Source: Anthonomus grandis grandis
Lineage: Eukaryota; Arthropoda; Insecta; Coleoptera; Curculionidae
Direction of reading: 5' to 3'
NCBI RefSeq assembly: GCF_022605725.1
Contig: NC_065546.1
Location: 43,644,227-43,708,226, forward strand
Length of the DNA stretch: 64,000 bases
Part shown: positions 1-12,300 of the stretch, one piece after another
Layout of the letters: every line of letters begins with the position of its first letter
How positions within the stretch are numbered: position 1 is the stretch's first letter
Made by a program: the position numbers and the translations under genes
Notes under the pieces: generated by a model
Databases searched by the model: none
Seen by the model: the letters and a program-made list of their open reading frames with translations, nothing else
What the model was told of the DNA's origin: nothing

Positions 1-659
1 GCCTCCTTAAGTATATGATTCATGACTTATTGTTTAATAAAATCGTTTTATTGGTCCAATTATATTTATATATTACATTTTTATGATATTTGTCATATAA
101 ATAAGAGCTTGCTAGCATTTTAATGAGGTGACATACATTATATCCCAGTAACTTAGATCCCTTGGAGAATCATAAGGAACTTTCATCCTGTATTGCTCAT
201 AGGGTTCCATTAATGTCCTGATTTACACTTCTTCTGGGGTTTTATCCCACTTAACTCCTTGACTTAGCATAAGGAATTAGGTTTTAGGCTAAGGATTGCA
301 TATTTAACGTACTTCCCCAGGAAAGCAACTTTCAAGCATATTTCAAGTGGCAATTGTTTATTTATGAAGATACAAAAATGTTGTCAAGAACTACTTAAAT
401 CTTCTTAATAAAACTCGTAAATACGTTAATTATTATTCTCATAGTTTTTATACTGTTTTGCTCCTATTTTTTAGTTTAAGTTGATTAGTTAGGTTATTTA
501 GAGTTCTAGTTACAATTTATTATTTTCACCTATAATGTCTAGTTTTTACGTAGTTCATTCTGTTTGAGAGCTTCAATTTAGGTTATATTATTGTAAATCC
601 CTGTATTTTAAATTTTCTTAAATTTGTATGCTTCCTTGCCTTGACTGTCAATATTCTTA

Positions 660-1125
660 AATTACGAGACATTCTTTTTTTTAACTCTTTTATGGCTAGC
701 ATGCATTTCTTGGTACATCGTTTGGTCTCATTTCCTCTAAGTAATAACAGACAATTAAAACAATTGCTAGGGTCAATAGTTATGACGATAAGATTATTGA
801 TAAGCTGATTAGAACACATAGGTTTAAAGTTAATTTTAAAAACTCTACCACATTTCAAAAAGATGAAAATAAGCAAACTTTCGTTGCAGCGCCATATGAT
901 CCTAGGTTGACGAGAGCCTTTGATAGGGTTTTCAAAGACTTAGGTCTAAGAATGGTCTATCAAAGTTTGGCCAAGTTACGAAGTCTTTTAGTAAACTCAA
1001 AAGATAAAATAAAGACTAATGAAAAGTCCAGGAGATTTATGAGATTATTGATTACGATAAAAAGTATAAAGGTCAAACCAGAAGATCAATTAATTGAGAG
1101 TAAAATAAAGAAGTTTGGTTAGTAG
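660..1125 (+). pseudogene. Penelope-like element remnant (RT C-terminal part and linker to GIY-YIG)
   Basis: Translation from about 680 reads a stretch resembling the conserved thumb region of Penelope-like reverse transcriptases (HRLVSFPLS). After a frame change, 781 onward reads DKLIRTH, then APYDPRLTRAFDRVFKDLG, then SLAKLRSLLVNSKDK. This order matches the segment joining the RT to the GIY-YIG endonuclease in these elements. The following sequence keeps only scraps of the endonuclease before a stop at 1120-1122. At least one frameshift separates the parts and neither end of the element is visible. Penelope assignment comes from family knowledge; that it is dead is seen directly. Confidence 0.75.
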
Positions 1126-1134
1126 TAAAAATGA

Positions 1135-1829
1135 CTCGTAATTTGCGTGTCATAGGATGTATATAGATGATAGGACAAAGTTTCGACCTATTGGCATAAT
1201 AAATAATAAAGGCACGTTATTAATATATTTAAAGAATATAAACTAATAACACCAATATGGTTTTCTTATTGATTCTACTACCACGGGCAACTACTACTAC
1301 AAATTTACTTAACCATAATAAAAAAAACTATTTGACAATTAGACGTGAGAAGAATTTTTTTAAATAGAAAATATTCTGAGTGACTCCCTGAAAGTGGAGA
1401 TTGAGATACCATAAGAAACCGTACTGGATCCATTAGTCTTCATTTTATACGCTGTGTCAATTTGACAACTTCCCACCCCTATTATCTCGAAACGGAATTT
1501 TATTATCAAAGGTGAACAATTTTTATGTAGAAATCACTTTGTTTCTTTACTCTCTAAACTCCGTACCACTCAGAACCTCCCTCTCGAAAATCTTAAATGG
1601 CAATAGGGGTTGAGTGATACCTCATTCTGAATTAGATCGTTCCGAAGAACGCATTTTTTTACAAAGGATATGGTACAAATATATAGTGGTTACATAAGCA
1701 ATTTTGAACGAAAAATGATAATAAAATGTAGAATTAAAGAAATACCAATCTAAATTAAATGTTCGAATTGAGCATTATTTTAAATTGAACAAACTTTTTT
1801 AATTTAAACATCGTTCTGTTTTATAATAA
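1135..1829. other. Gene-free AT-rich stretch
   Basis: No coding sequence or repeat is recognisable here. It may belong to the flanking Penelope-like element, since it lies between that coding remnant and the hammerhead-like motif. Confidence 0.5.
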
Positions 1830-1880
1830 AGTCTGACATGTTTCGGACACAGCGGTGTCCATCATCAGGGAGACTCTACG
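1830..1880 (-). ncRNA. Hammerhead-ribozyme-like motif
   Basis: Read on the minus strand, CTGATGA (1862-1868) is followed by a 6-bp stem, GGACAC/GTGTCC with a short loop, and then GAAAC and ATGTC. This is the order of the hammerhead core: CUGAUGA, stem II, GAAA, a minimal stem III and a GUC-type cleavage site. Stem III would be the self-complementary ACATGT, as in minimal hammerheads thought to act as dimers. Stem I is weak: AGTCT upstream can pair with AGACT downstream only if two bases bulge. Such motifs are known from the terminal repeats of Penelope-like elements. A Penelope remnant lies 0.7 kb away but on the opposite strand. Confidence 0.5.
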
Positions 1881-2261
1881 ATTCTACGACTCCACTGCAA
1901 GTTTGGACTATTTCTTCATGACATCAAGAGTTGATGATATCGTGAATAAAAACTATTTAACAATTTAGTTGAAACTATTTCAATTTAACACTCAAAAACA
2001 TTTTAAGAATTATGTAAAAATTTGATTTTCGAAAATAACATAAAACTTAATGAACTACTTCATGTCTGGATTTCTGTGTAACTGAATCAGGGCTAATAGT
2101 AGTAGTAATAGTTGTTGTTGTCTTTTTTTGTAATGGCTATCATATTTTATTTATTTTTTTTTATTAAAAGCACATGCATAGGCACATCTTAGGTTAACTA
2201 GGTACATAATTTGAAAATTTCGTATGTCTATGTTATCCAATATATTTATGTATGTGGATAT

Positions 2262-3270
2262 ATAAAATAAATAAATAAATCAAATCAAATCAAATAATCT
2301 TTATTGTATGCAACAAATAAATTACATCTATTCTATATGCATACAAAGGTGAAAAGTACCGCTAGGCGTGTTTTAATAACCACCACAATAAATAATAAAA
2401 GGACATAGTACAATTTTCTTAAAAATAAAAACTTAAACAAAAATGATTCAAAGTACCATAGCAGAATTAATGTTACACCCGTATTAAGATATCAGCAGTC
2501 TTCAATTTTTTTTAAATTTAGCCATCCCTAAATCTTTAATTTCTGCAGGTAGACCATTCTAAATACAGGAAAGTCTTATGCTGGGGGATTGCCAGTTTGC
2601 TTTTATAGCGAATATTTACATTATGTGTATCTCCCCTTTTAATAAGGAATTCTGACAGATATTCTGGTTCATGAAAATTAACCAACACACCAAAAATCAT
2701 CTTTGAGCCATATTAAGACTATAGACCTGCTTTACATGCTCACTCACATGAACCCTCCGAGGTAAATTTCTGGTAAATCTTACACAGGAATTTTTAATTT
2801 TACGGATTTTATATTTATTTTGTTCAGTTAAAAAAGGACCATATACAATATCTACGTATCCAGCAACACTAAGCACTAAACTCTCTGTAAGGATTTTTTT
2901 TGTACTAGCAGGCAAAAGAGCCTTAAATTCATATAATGACTTTAATTTATAATAGGACTGTTGACAAATTTGATTTATGCGCATTAAAAGACATTCGATT
3001 GTCCATACAAAGGCACAGGTTTTTTACTTGATCTACCCATTCCAATTTAATACTAATAATATTTAATTTGCTTGGTGCTCCATTATTCAAGGTGCTTTCA
3101 TTTCTTGAGAACAGGATTGCCTGGGTTTTACCAGAATTAATAAAAAGTGAGTTTTTCAGCCCAATCAGACATCCTCTGTAAGTCAGCAATAATTAAATCT
3201 AAGGCTTCAGGCAGGCAACTAATCAATGATGGCAGATAAATTTGCAAATCATCTGCATACTTATTCTACC
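2262..3270 (-). pseudogene. 5'-truncated non-LTR retrotransposon fragment, RT C-terminal half
   Basis: Minus-strand translation contains the RT catalytic YADD (3248-3259) followed by LQIYLPSL and INSGKTQAILFSRNE. It continues in two overlapping frames (2947-3189 and 2697-2984) through the thumb and C-terminal extension. A frameshift lies near 2985. The 3' tail on this strand is a run of TTTGA then TTTA units (2262-2300), typical of jockey/CR1-like elements. Everything N-terminal to the YADD block is missing. Subfamily is not assigned. Confidence 0.8.
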
Positions 3271-3349
3271 ATGTCATTATTCAGCAGCTTTACTGCCTGT
3301 TTTGAAGGTAGCTTTTAAACCACCCATTTGCCTGAATATTGTAGTGCCT

Positions 3350-3905
3350 TATTTATTTATTTATTTAAAATTCTTCATTACAAAGGTTCAACAATGAACA
3401 TAGCATGCGTCAATTTCAAGCCTTACCTAAATGTATACACTAAAGTCATTAATAATTAAAAGTTAAATAGAAACATACATAAACTAACAATACTTATCAA
3501 AACGAACTTACAAAAGAAGACTTAAAGGCTAAAACACTATAGACTAGGGACTAAACTTGCACAGATTTTCCATTTTTTAGGTTCAATCAGTAATAGTCAT
3601 TATGACAGTATAAAGGATTATCTAAAAGGAGTTGCTTTATTTTTGATTTGAACTGGTTTATACCGTCAATTGTTTTTATGCAGTTTGGTAATTTATTAAA
3701 CGCTTTAGACGCTACGAAAATCGCACTCTTCAAATAGAGCCGTATTATGGTGCAAAATATTGAGATCTTGGTGATATCTTGTAGGCATATCTACCCATAT
3801 TAAAGTCTGCGTTCCTTGTAAAGTAATGACTGAATATTTTTGCAAAAACCAAAAGTTTATAGAGGTATAACCACAGATGTAAATAGCTCCGCACCAGATA
3901 AATAT
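3350..3905 (-). pseudogene. Second 5'-truncated non-LTR retrotransposon tail
   Basis: Minus-strand translation reads TRYHQDLNILHHNTALFEE, changes frame near 3715, then reads IFVASKAFNKLPNCIKTID and runs to a stop near 3595. This is the usual end of the RT C-terminal extension in jockey/CR1-like ORF2 proteins (the FNKLP block). A 3' UTR and a (TTTA)n tail follow at 3353-3370. It abuts the previous fragment but belongs to a separate insertion, because each has its own tail. Confidence 0.7.
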
Positions 3906-4581
3906 TCGCATAACCGAAATCGGCCCTTCATCAATTTCTGCGACAGGCGGCGCACCAGTCGAAACGCTTAATATTTTGCTTATTTTTGCTGTTAAGACGT
4001 CGCTATGTTGCCAAACTTAAAACTAAATCTTTAATATATATAAAGCGCTTGTATTAATATGTAAATTCAAAACAAATCTATTGTGTAAGCGTTCTGATTA
4101 AAAATATAGAATATCATAACTGTACATACAGTGTGAATCCTTTTAAATTCAAAATGTAGTAATTAATGTTTTAAAAATCTACATTCTAAGAATATATAGT
4201 AAGTTTTTTTTAAGTAGTTTCAAATGCTCAAAAAATTAACACAATTTCCTAATTAAAGGGAATAAGTTTAATGGACATTCAAGTTATATTGTTCAAGTAA
4301 AAGTAACAGTAAAATATTTTTAACATGTGCACCTTTTAATTTCCAATAGAATTTCTATTTCTAGGAAAAAAAGTAGTCTTATCGCGGCTTTCTCATAAAA
4401 AAAGTGACTTAGGTACATCTACTCAGCATAGTATAATAAATATAAAAAAGTAAAAACTGTCTAGATTCTTTTATTTAAATAATACACAGGGGTATATAGA
4501 TAAGTATAATATATATTTCAATTTTCTGGTCATTAAATCCAGACAAAAATACAAACATGCTTTTATTGTAGGTACAGTATA
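3906..4581. other. Gene-free AT-rich stretch
   Basis: No ORF, RNA or structured repeat recognised between the non-LTR tail and the pogo-like element. Confidence 0.5.
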
Positions 4582-4583
4582 TA

Positions 4584-7418
4584 AGGTAAGTGTGCCAAAT
4601 ATTGCCACCTTAACGCTTAGTTATAAGTAATTCTTAAACTGTTATTAATAGGTGAGTACAATTTTACGCACGGGTATAAAAATGCATTGTTTCTAACATT
4701 ATTTTTTATTTAAATCCAAAAACTAAATAGAAACTAAATTAATGTAAGTTTTTATTGGGGTCGACAATGGCAATATTGGGATCACCAGACCTCCTATTAT
4801 TGCCAACCCATGTCAATATTAGGAACTACAGAAAAAGTAACAAATTATTCTTAACTTAAAAGGTAAGTAAACTTTCTTATTGCGATCTTCAGTCATTATG
4901 GAACTACAGATTAAAGATTGAACAGTTAAAAAACAGTTAAAAAAAATTAAGAACAGTAAGGACAAATAAACCTTTCTTTGTCATTTTTAGTTAGGCCTAC
5001 ACAGGCTTCATGAACATATTTATAACAAACTATGCACAAGCGCATATCTTCTTCCCGGCAGGTGTTACAAAGAAAACAAAACCACGATTTTTTCGGTTCT
5101 TCTGATTTTTCCTTCGATTTCTTTTTGGTACCACTCTTTGCTTCTCTGACAACTTTGGTTGAATCCAATTTTGGTTTTGGCGCGAAAAGATCTTTGGTAA
5201 CTTGCTGGGCTTTACTGTTTAAAGCCGGCTTCCTTTTTACTGCAGGTACTTTGATTTCGGGGGTAATGAGCAATCCAATATCTTTAAACGAAGTATCTAA
5301 GCATTTAGAGTCGGGCGTTGAGTCCATATTCTGATTAGAGTTTATGGTTTCCTCTGTGATGGTATCATCTTTTTTATTTTGTGGCAGTTTAGTTAGTCTC
5401 TTTACATCTTTTTGTTTTTGTATTAGTTTATTTAATGGTATTTCATCGTCATCGCTGCTTTCATAGTTCCCAATAGCCCTGGTGTTAAGTTTCTTAGTCT
5501 GTGTAGTCTGTTTTTTGTTTCGACTAAACTTATCTTCTAAACTTTTTTTTTCAAATTTACCAAAGGTTCATTTTCATCGGATATATCGTCAAGTGAATCA
5601 TCGTCAAGACTAAAATCCGATAGTGATTCGGTATCTGTGCTAGAAACGGGACTCTTCTTTCTTTTTTGAAGCGGTTTTTTTAGTAGTTGATATCCGCTTG
5701 TACTCGCGTTTGCGAACTGAACAGCAACAGTTTTCTTTGGCACTTGATACCCGCTTGTACTTGCTTTGTTTTTGTCTGCAGACTCAAATGACCTGAAAAA
5801 ACTTTCCACGACATCTGATACACCTTGAGAATTATTTACTATGTCGTTTTCTTCTCTGTGGGTGATCAAACTTGGTGCATAAGCCTCTTCAGGTATAGCC
5901 TCTGGTCTAAATGGATATATACCGGTGGCTTTAAAACCAGAAATAATGTTTGATGGAATCATCGCTTTGAACCAAACGGGAGTAAAAATTTCTCCAAACC
6001 TCATTTTCGTAATTGCTTTTCCAGGGTTTATCATTAAAAACTCCAAAACTTCTTGATCCCAAAACGTCTCAAAACTTTTAAATACAGACTTGTCCATGGG
6101 TTAAGTAAAATAAAATAAAGTTATGTCCATGCGGTCTGCTGCATCCACTATAGAAATATCAAGGTGACTTTTAGCCCCATCGAATATTAGTAGTATTGGG
6201 CCAGAATTTTTAAATGAGGAAAAATGAGTAAGCCATACAATAAAGGCTTCACATGTCATGCTTCCTTTATTTGTGACAATTGCTTTTGAGCCAGGTGGCA
6301 AGTGATCAGACCATTCCGGTTTTAACCTTTGTCCTTTAAAAAGCACAAAAGGTGGTACTGATTGACCCAGTGCGTTTCCATAACCTACAATTGACACATT
6401 TTTCCCATGCTCCGGTGCGGTTAAATGTACGCCCCTTTTCTGGCTAAAACAATTGGTTGCTTATGAATTGTCAATCTGCACCCTTTTTCGTCCATATTAT
6501 AAATGTTACCTGGTTTGTCAAATAACTTTAGCTTTTCGATGGTTTCTCTTATCTTATGAAAGTAGTCATCAACGATTGGCCTATTCATTTTTTGGGCTCG
6601 CCCCATATTCATTTGTTGAGCTCTTCATTTCGATACGTCCGGATGCCTAGTTAATAATAACTTGAGCCATTTTCTACCCCTATTCGAGATTTTAGAAAAC
6701 GGATTTGAAATGTTTTTTGCTGTTGCATAAGAAAATACACTTTTCATTAAAATCTTGCTTGTTATAGGCATTCCTACCTCAGCTAGTCTGTCGACTCTTT
6801 GCACTAACTCATTTTCTTGTTCCGAGCTTTTTTTTAGAATTTTGGGTTCTATGATGAAGGCCTAGTGTTGTACGAGGTATACTGTATTGCTTGGCAGCAG
6901 CTTTGATGGACATTCTATTCCCTATGGCTTGCAACGCTGAGCGTAGGTCTTCTTCTGACCACTGAGCTCTTTTTCTTGGCATTCTACAAAAAAAATTATA
7001 TTTTGTTCCTAATATTGCCATAGCTTCCTAATATTGCCACTGACAATATTAGGAACAAATGACGTAAAGAAAAAAAAATACATAACCTAGAAACACATAT
7101 AAAATAATTGAAGCAATTTATAATTCAAGAACCATTGGATGTACTTACATGTGCTTATTGAAAAAAATCCAGAAAATATTAGGTTAGATTGTAATTACAA
7201 TAAACGTAAAATGTGAACTTGTTTATAACGCGGAGAAGAAAAACAAATAGCGTGCTCCGTCTGACGAAAGACATAGACTAAACCTTTCGATGGTAAAACA
7301 AATGACCGACAAATCAAACTAACTTTTGGTGCTGCCATCTAAATTTTAGTCTCGATACTGGCTGAGTAAGGAGGGGTGGCGATATTAGGAACAATGGCAA
7401 TATTTGGCGCACGTACCT
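4584..7418 (-). mobile_element. Pogo/Tigger-like DNA transposon, decayed, complete ends
   Basis: The element starts AGGTAAGTGTGCCAAATATT at 4584 and ends with the near-exact reverse complement at 7418 (about 24 bp, two mismatches). TA lies on both sides (4582-4583 and 7419-7420), as expected for a pogo-type target duplication. Both subterminal regions carry extra copies, in both orientations, of a motif close to CCTAATATTGCCA (near 4764, 4798, 7003, 7025, 7050, 7380). The single gene, minus strand, encodes a DDE_1 transposase with an N-terminal psq helix-turn-helix and a C-terminal PHD-like finger. Total 2,835 bp. Confidence 0.9.
4947..6985 (-). pseudogene. Pogo/Tigger-like transposase with C-terminal PHD-like finger (broken)
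   Basis: The likely start is the ATG at about 6980 (MPRKRAQWSEEDLRSAL), a psq-type DNA-binding domain; the upstream in-frame ATG lies inside a subterminal repeat. The catalytic core is spread over 6421-6612 (NMDEKG, first Asp), 6101-6397 (LLIFDGAKSHLD, second Asp) and 5537-6097 (PMDKSVFK, third Asp). The segment usually linking the second and third Asp is deleted and an in-frame stop sits at 6101-6103. A lysine/serine-rich linker leads to 4947-5327, which ends in a Cys/His finger (CFLCNTC, CIVC, HEAC, CPYC). At least three frame changes make it non-functional. Confidence 0.85.
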
Positions 7419-7458
7419 TATTATGAGCTTAAATAACTTAAAAGCAAAACAATATCTA

Positions 7459-7462
7459 TATA
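7459..7462. repeat. Errantivirus target-site duplication, left copy (TATA)
   Basis: TATA directly abuts the left LTR and is repeated at 14949-14952 after the right LTR. Confidence 0.9.
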
Positions 7463-7686
7463 AATTATGTAACGATACTACGGAACTCTGTTTTTAAAAA
7501 ACTTTATTCAAATTAGATATGTCTTATACAGTACAGAGTTAATTCTAGACTAAATAATAAATTTACGTACAATAAAAGCTGAAGTTTATAAAATGCTGAA
7601 AATAGGAAAAGGCAAAATGATGATTCGGCAAGCTGGTTGGTATTGTACAGTTTCTTATAAGTTAAATAAGGATATAATATATAACT
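7463..7686 (-). repeat. 3' LTR of the Errantivirus
   Basis: 224 bp, identical by eye to 14725-14948. In element orientation it carries an AATAAA polyadenylation signal (7503-7508). A purine tract precedes it directly. Confidence 0.95.
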
Positions 7687-7699
7687 CCTCCCCTCTTAG
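7687..7699 (-). promoter_or_regulatory. Polypurine tract
   Basis: On the minus strand AAGAGGGGAGG ends directly at the start of the 3' LTR, the position and composition needed for plus-strand DNA priming. Confidence 0.85.
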
Positions 7700-7866
7700 A
7701 ACGAAGCATCCCCTGGAAGATTTACTCTTGGGCATCTTGGCTGTAGGGGAATATCTTGCAGGGTAGCATCTTCGACATTAATTCTGGTCCGTTTCCAACA
7801 GATATTTCTCTTGTAAACAAGGTAAAAGAGCACTGCGGCTATTAGACCAATATACAGAGTGGTTGT

Positions 7867-9364
7867 CTACAGGCTTGGTATATAATATTGGTCGGCTGAT
7901 GTGCTGTTTTCTAATGGGATAATTGGGTTTAGCGCTGGAGTATCTAGGCGCAGATTTTCCAACTGTATGTGAAACTTCGGGAAACTTTTAGGTGTGAACT
8001 CAAGCTTAGGGGCATCAATGACCAAAGGGCTTCCATAGCTCGTCTCTTGAAAAATTAGTATTTGTTTCCTGTAAAAGATTTTGCAAGCTCCTTCTTTAAT
8101 TAGGTAAATGCCTTTAAGTTCTTTTACATCTATTTGCGACTGGCAGTGAATTTCTAGTTTTTCGGCTTTGGGAAATACTGCCAAATATTGGTTTAATTCA
8201 GAAATAATTTCTATGTGGTTTTCCAAAACATGAAGTTTGAGGAAGCGGCAAGTACTGGTTTTTTGCTCAAACAAAATTTTACTTTCGCAAGTTGCGTTAA
8301 TTATTTTTGACTGCAACGTGCTTGGGCAGTGATACGGTTTACCTCCGGTACATTTGTCACTAAGAGGCCTAATAAGTTCATCGTTTTCTGATTTCAGACA
8401 ATATTTTATTTTTGGAATTATTGCAAAATATTCTGAATCAATTTTTGTTGGAGTTGGAAGTAAATAATATAAATTAAAATTGTCTTTATATTCTATGGGA
8501 AGTGATAAAAAATACGATATTTTGTTAGAATCGATTTTGCAAGAGATTTTTATAATGTTTTCGAAATTTATTATGTTCTCGAGTTTCACATCGAAAGGAA
8601 GTTGGTTCTTATAGTGTGTGGCAATTTTTTGCAATTCATAAAACAAATCTTTAGATTTAATTATGCTAGGGTGCATTACGCCCAGTTTGCAAAAGGTAAT
8701 TGAATTTTCGATATCTTGCAAAGTATTAAGTATGGAGTTATATAAGGCTATTAGTTGATTAAACAAGTCCTTGGCAAAAAGCATATCTTTGAAACTAGCA
8801 TTTTCTTTAATTAATTGGTTAAGCTGCAATATTCTTGATTTTAAAAGATTTTCATTGTGCATAATACTCTGGACAGTATTATTAAAATTTTCGATAATTT
8901 GTTTATTAACGGAGTATTGCATTTTAATTTGATTTTCTAGATTTTGGTCATTTTTCTGAAGATGTTGTAAAATTGTGTAAATTTTTTCACCGTCTCGAGC
9001 GTCTAAATTTCCAGTTATGCTTTTAACAATAGAACCCAAGCCATTAATTATACCTCTTCTTGTGCGGTTATGTTTATAAAATTGTATATTTTCAATTTTT
9101 TCAAAAATGCAATATTGGGAAAAATTTACAATTTTGTAATAATTGTCTAAATCGAAATTATACGTGCCGTTCGAGAGGGACGACTTAAGTCTACTGTATT
9201 GATCATTTAAATTAATAAATTCATTATAAAGGGGCTCTAGACTAAAATAGTGTACAAAAGTGTGATCTGTACGTTGTAGTTTTGCAGGTCCTAGATTTAT
9301 AGGCAGGATGCCTAGGTTGCTGGTGATGTCCCTTATTTCTGTTCCTTGTCCAAGCGAAAGGAAC
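7867..9364 (-). CDS. env: Errantivirus Env, main exon (ends early at an in-frame UAG)
   Basis: The env frame is open from 9396 down to a UAG at 7867-7869. It has no suitable ATG at its start, in line with expression from a spliced RNA. A furin-type R-x-R-R site lies at 9055-9066 and is followed by a glycine-rich, fusion-peptide-like segment, an arrangement known from Errantivirus/baculovirus F-like envelope proteins. The C-terminal ectodomain has several cysteines. Past the UAG the same frame runs on through a hydrophobic membrane-span-like stretch and a basic tail to a UAA at 7696-7698. The encoded protein would therefore lack its anchor unless the stop is read through. Main exon about 499 codons; ends inferred. 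Confidence 0.88.
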
Positions 9365-12300
9365 CTGAAATATTTTGAAACTTGTAGGGTTTCTTTTTAG
9401 GCCTTTTTACATTGGAAAGATGTATTTTTTCAGCCGTATTACCGTGTGTTGTTTTTAATTTTGCAGTTTTTAAAGTGGGGTCGATTGTTTTAAGTTGTTC
9501 GTTTTTATATTTATTTAGAGTTTTGCTTTGTTTTTGTTTATTTTTGACGTACACGGTATCGGGTATTATCGGCAATTCTTCACGGTGTTCATTAGCTTTA
9601 TTTATATCCACTTGTTTTTTCTTCTGAATATCATTATTAATTTTTTTGTATAAAATTTTAATTTTATCTCGGTGGTTAGAAATATAATTATTTAACAGTT
9701 GACTATCAATATTTATATCAAGTGGAGAATTTGTGTCTAAATGCCCAGTAATAATTTCATAGGGTTTTAAGTTGGTTACAGAATGAATTGTATTATTATA
9801 GGCAAGAATAGCGTAATTAATTTTTATTTCTATAGGTTCATTTTTATATTCGTTTTGATTATTTAATAGTCTAATGTGTTCAATAAGGGTAGAGTGAAAA
9901 CGTTCTATAAGCCCGTTTGACTCAGGGTGTTGCGAGCTAACAAAATGGACTTTAATTTTATGCGTTGTCAAAAGTTCAGAAATAATAGAGTTTTTAAATT
10001 CTGAGCCATTATCAGAAATGATTTGATCTGGTATACAATGGTGACTGAAATATTTTATTAAATTATTTGCTACTTCAATTCCTTGTGATGACCTTAATTT
10101 GTATGCTTGTGCATACTTAGAAAAAGAGTCTATGATAGTAAGGAATTTACATTTTTCCAAAGTGATGCTGTCTATATGTAAAATTTGGAATGGTTTTGTG
10201 GCTGTTGGGGTAATGTTAAAATTTAATTTAAGAGGTCGTCTGTCATATTTGGTAATTTGGCAGAGTTCACATTCATTTATATATGTTTGAATTGATTTTT
10301 GTTGATTTGGCCAATAATAAATATTTTTTATACGTTTTTCCGTTTCTTCTATGCCTCTGTGGTTTGTCTTTCCTTCATGGTGATTTTGGATTATATTCTT
10401 AATTTCGTCTTCGGTGGTAACATCTATTAATTTTTTAGTGCATTTTATCATGGATATTTGGGAGTTTTTATTAAAATATTTTTGTAAAACACTGCTAAAT
10501 TTTTCATATAAGGGATCCTCAAAATATAAATAATATTTAATTTTTGGAGCAATATTTTCTTTAATGAATTTAACCATTTCTTGTTCATAGTTATTTTTTG
10601 AAAATTGTACATGGATTCTTTTCTTTGTTCGATACAAAAGATTGACCCTATTAGTATCTGCAGGAGAGAAATTGACTTCTGAGATAATTATTTGATTTTT
10701 TCCATAATTTACGGGGCAATCTACGATTGGTATTCCTATCACTGGATTCTCGTGATTTGAGTGTACGGTTTCGTTACTATCGTCTTCAGCTACGTTTTCT
10801 GTGTTATCCAGATCTCCCGTTTCAACTATTACAGATTCATTTTCTCTATTGTTTTGTTCAAGTTCTTGGTTAAATTGATCTATGTAGTCATGTAAAGAAA
10901 AATTTTGCTGTTGTTCGGATGTTTCATTAGCGTTTAGTTCCATACGAGAAAGGGCATCGGCATTTTTATTTAAAATGCCCTTTTTGTAAACGATTTCATA
11001 ATCAAATTCCTCTAATTTGAGGCGCCATCTTATTAACTTTGAGTTTGGTTCCTTTAATGAAAATAGCCATTCGAGGGGCTTATGATCGGTGACGATTTTA
11101 AATTTACGCCCAAACAAATATGGCCTAAAATATTTGGTTGCCCAGATTATTGCCAAGAGTTCTTTTTCTATTGTTGAGTAGTTGATTTCTGATTCACTTA
11201 AGGTACGGCTAGCGTATGCTATTGGCAAGTCAGATCCAATTTTTCCTTGTGAAAGTACCGCTCCTAGAGCAAAGTTCGATGCATCACAGGTTAAAATAAA
11301 CGGTTCGGCAAAATTTGGATACTGTAAAAGGGGTTCGTTTGTTAGAAGGTTTTTACAAAATTCAAAGCAGTTGATATAGTCTGGATCCGAAATGTTTACA
11401 ATGGCGTCTTTTTTTAGTCTTTTTGTTAGAGGTTTAGTTAGTTTCGCAAAATCTCTAATAAATTTACGGTAGTACCCTAGTAACCCAAGAAATCCTTTGA
11501 TCTCTTTTTGATTTTTTGGTATTGGGAATTCTTTTATCGCTCGGATCTTATCAGGATTGGGCTTTACACCATCGGGTGTGACTATATGGCCCAAATATGA
11601 CACTTCTTTTTGCAAAAATTCCGATTTGTCTAGTTGGACTTTTAAATTGGCTTCTCTAAGTCGATCGAATACTTTCTTTAGTCTGGTTATATGCTCCTGG
11701 ATGCTGGTGCTAAAAATGATAATGTCATCTAAATATACGGCGCATATTTCATTTTGATATCCTCGGAGTACATTGTCCATGACCCTCTGGAATGTCGCCG
11801 GAGCATTTTTTAGCCCAAACGGCATTCGAAGAAATTCGTAGTGTCCGTTTTCTGTATTAAATGCCGTTTTCTGGATATCTTCTTCTGCGATTTCGATCTG
11901 GTGAAATCCAGAGGCTAAATCTAATGTAGTAAAATACTGACAACGCCCTAATTTATCCAGCAGGTCGGTTATATTTGGTAGTGGATAGGAGTCGCCTATG
12001 CTTTTTGAATTAATGTTTCTAAAATCGACGACAATTCTCCATTTTTGGCGTCCAGATGAGTCAGCTTTCTTGGGGACAATCCAAATTGGTGAAGACCAAG
12101 CCGAATGGGATGGCCTAATTATATTTTGGTCCAGCATGTCCTTGATTTGACGTTGTACCTCCTTTTTGTGTATTTCTGGGTACCTGTATGTTCTGGTGTG
12201 TACGGGAATATTATCTTTTGTCCTGATATGGTGCTTAATTTTATTGGTAAATGTTAGTTTATCGCCTTCTTGATAAAAAATATCTGAATATTTCCTTAAA

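Noticed and set aside
4947..5327. Host PHD-finger gene
   Set aside because: It lies inside the pogo element between transposase and left TIR, and the second pogo element has the same finger in the same place.
7867..9039. Env starting at the TTG at 9039
   Set aside because: The frame is open well upstream and contains the cleavage site before 9039; a spliced leader is a better explanation.
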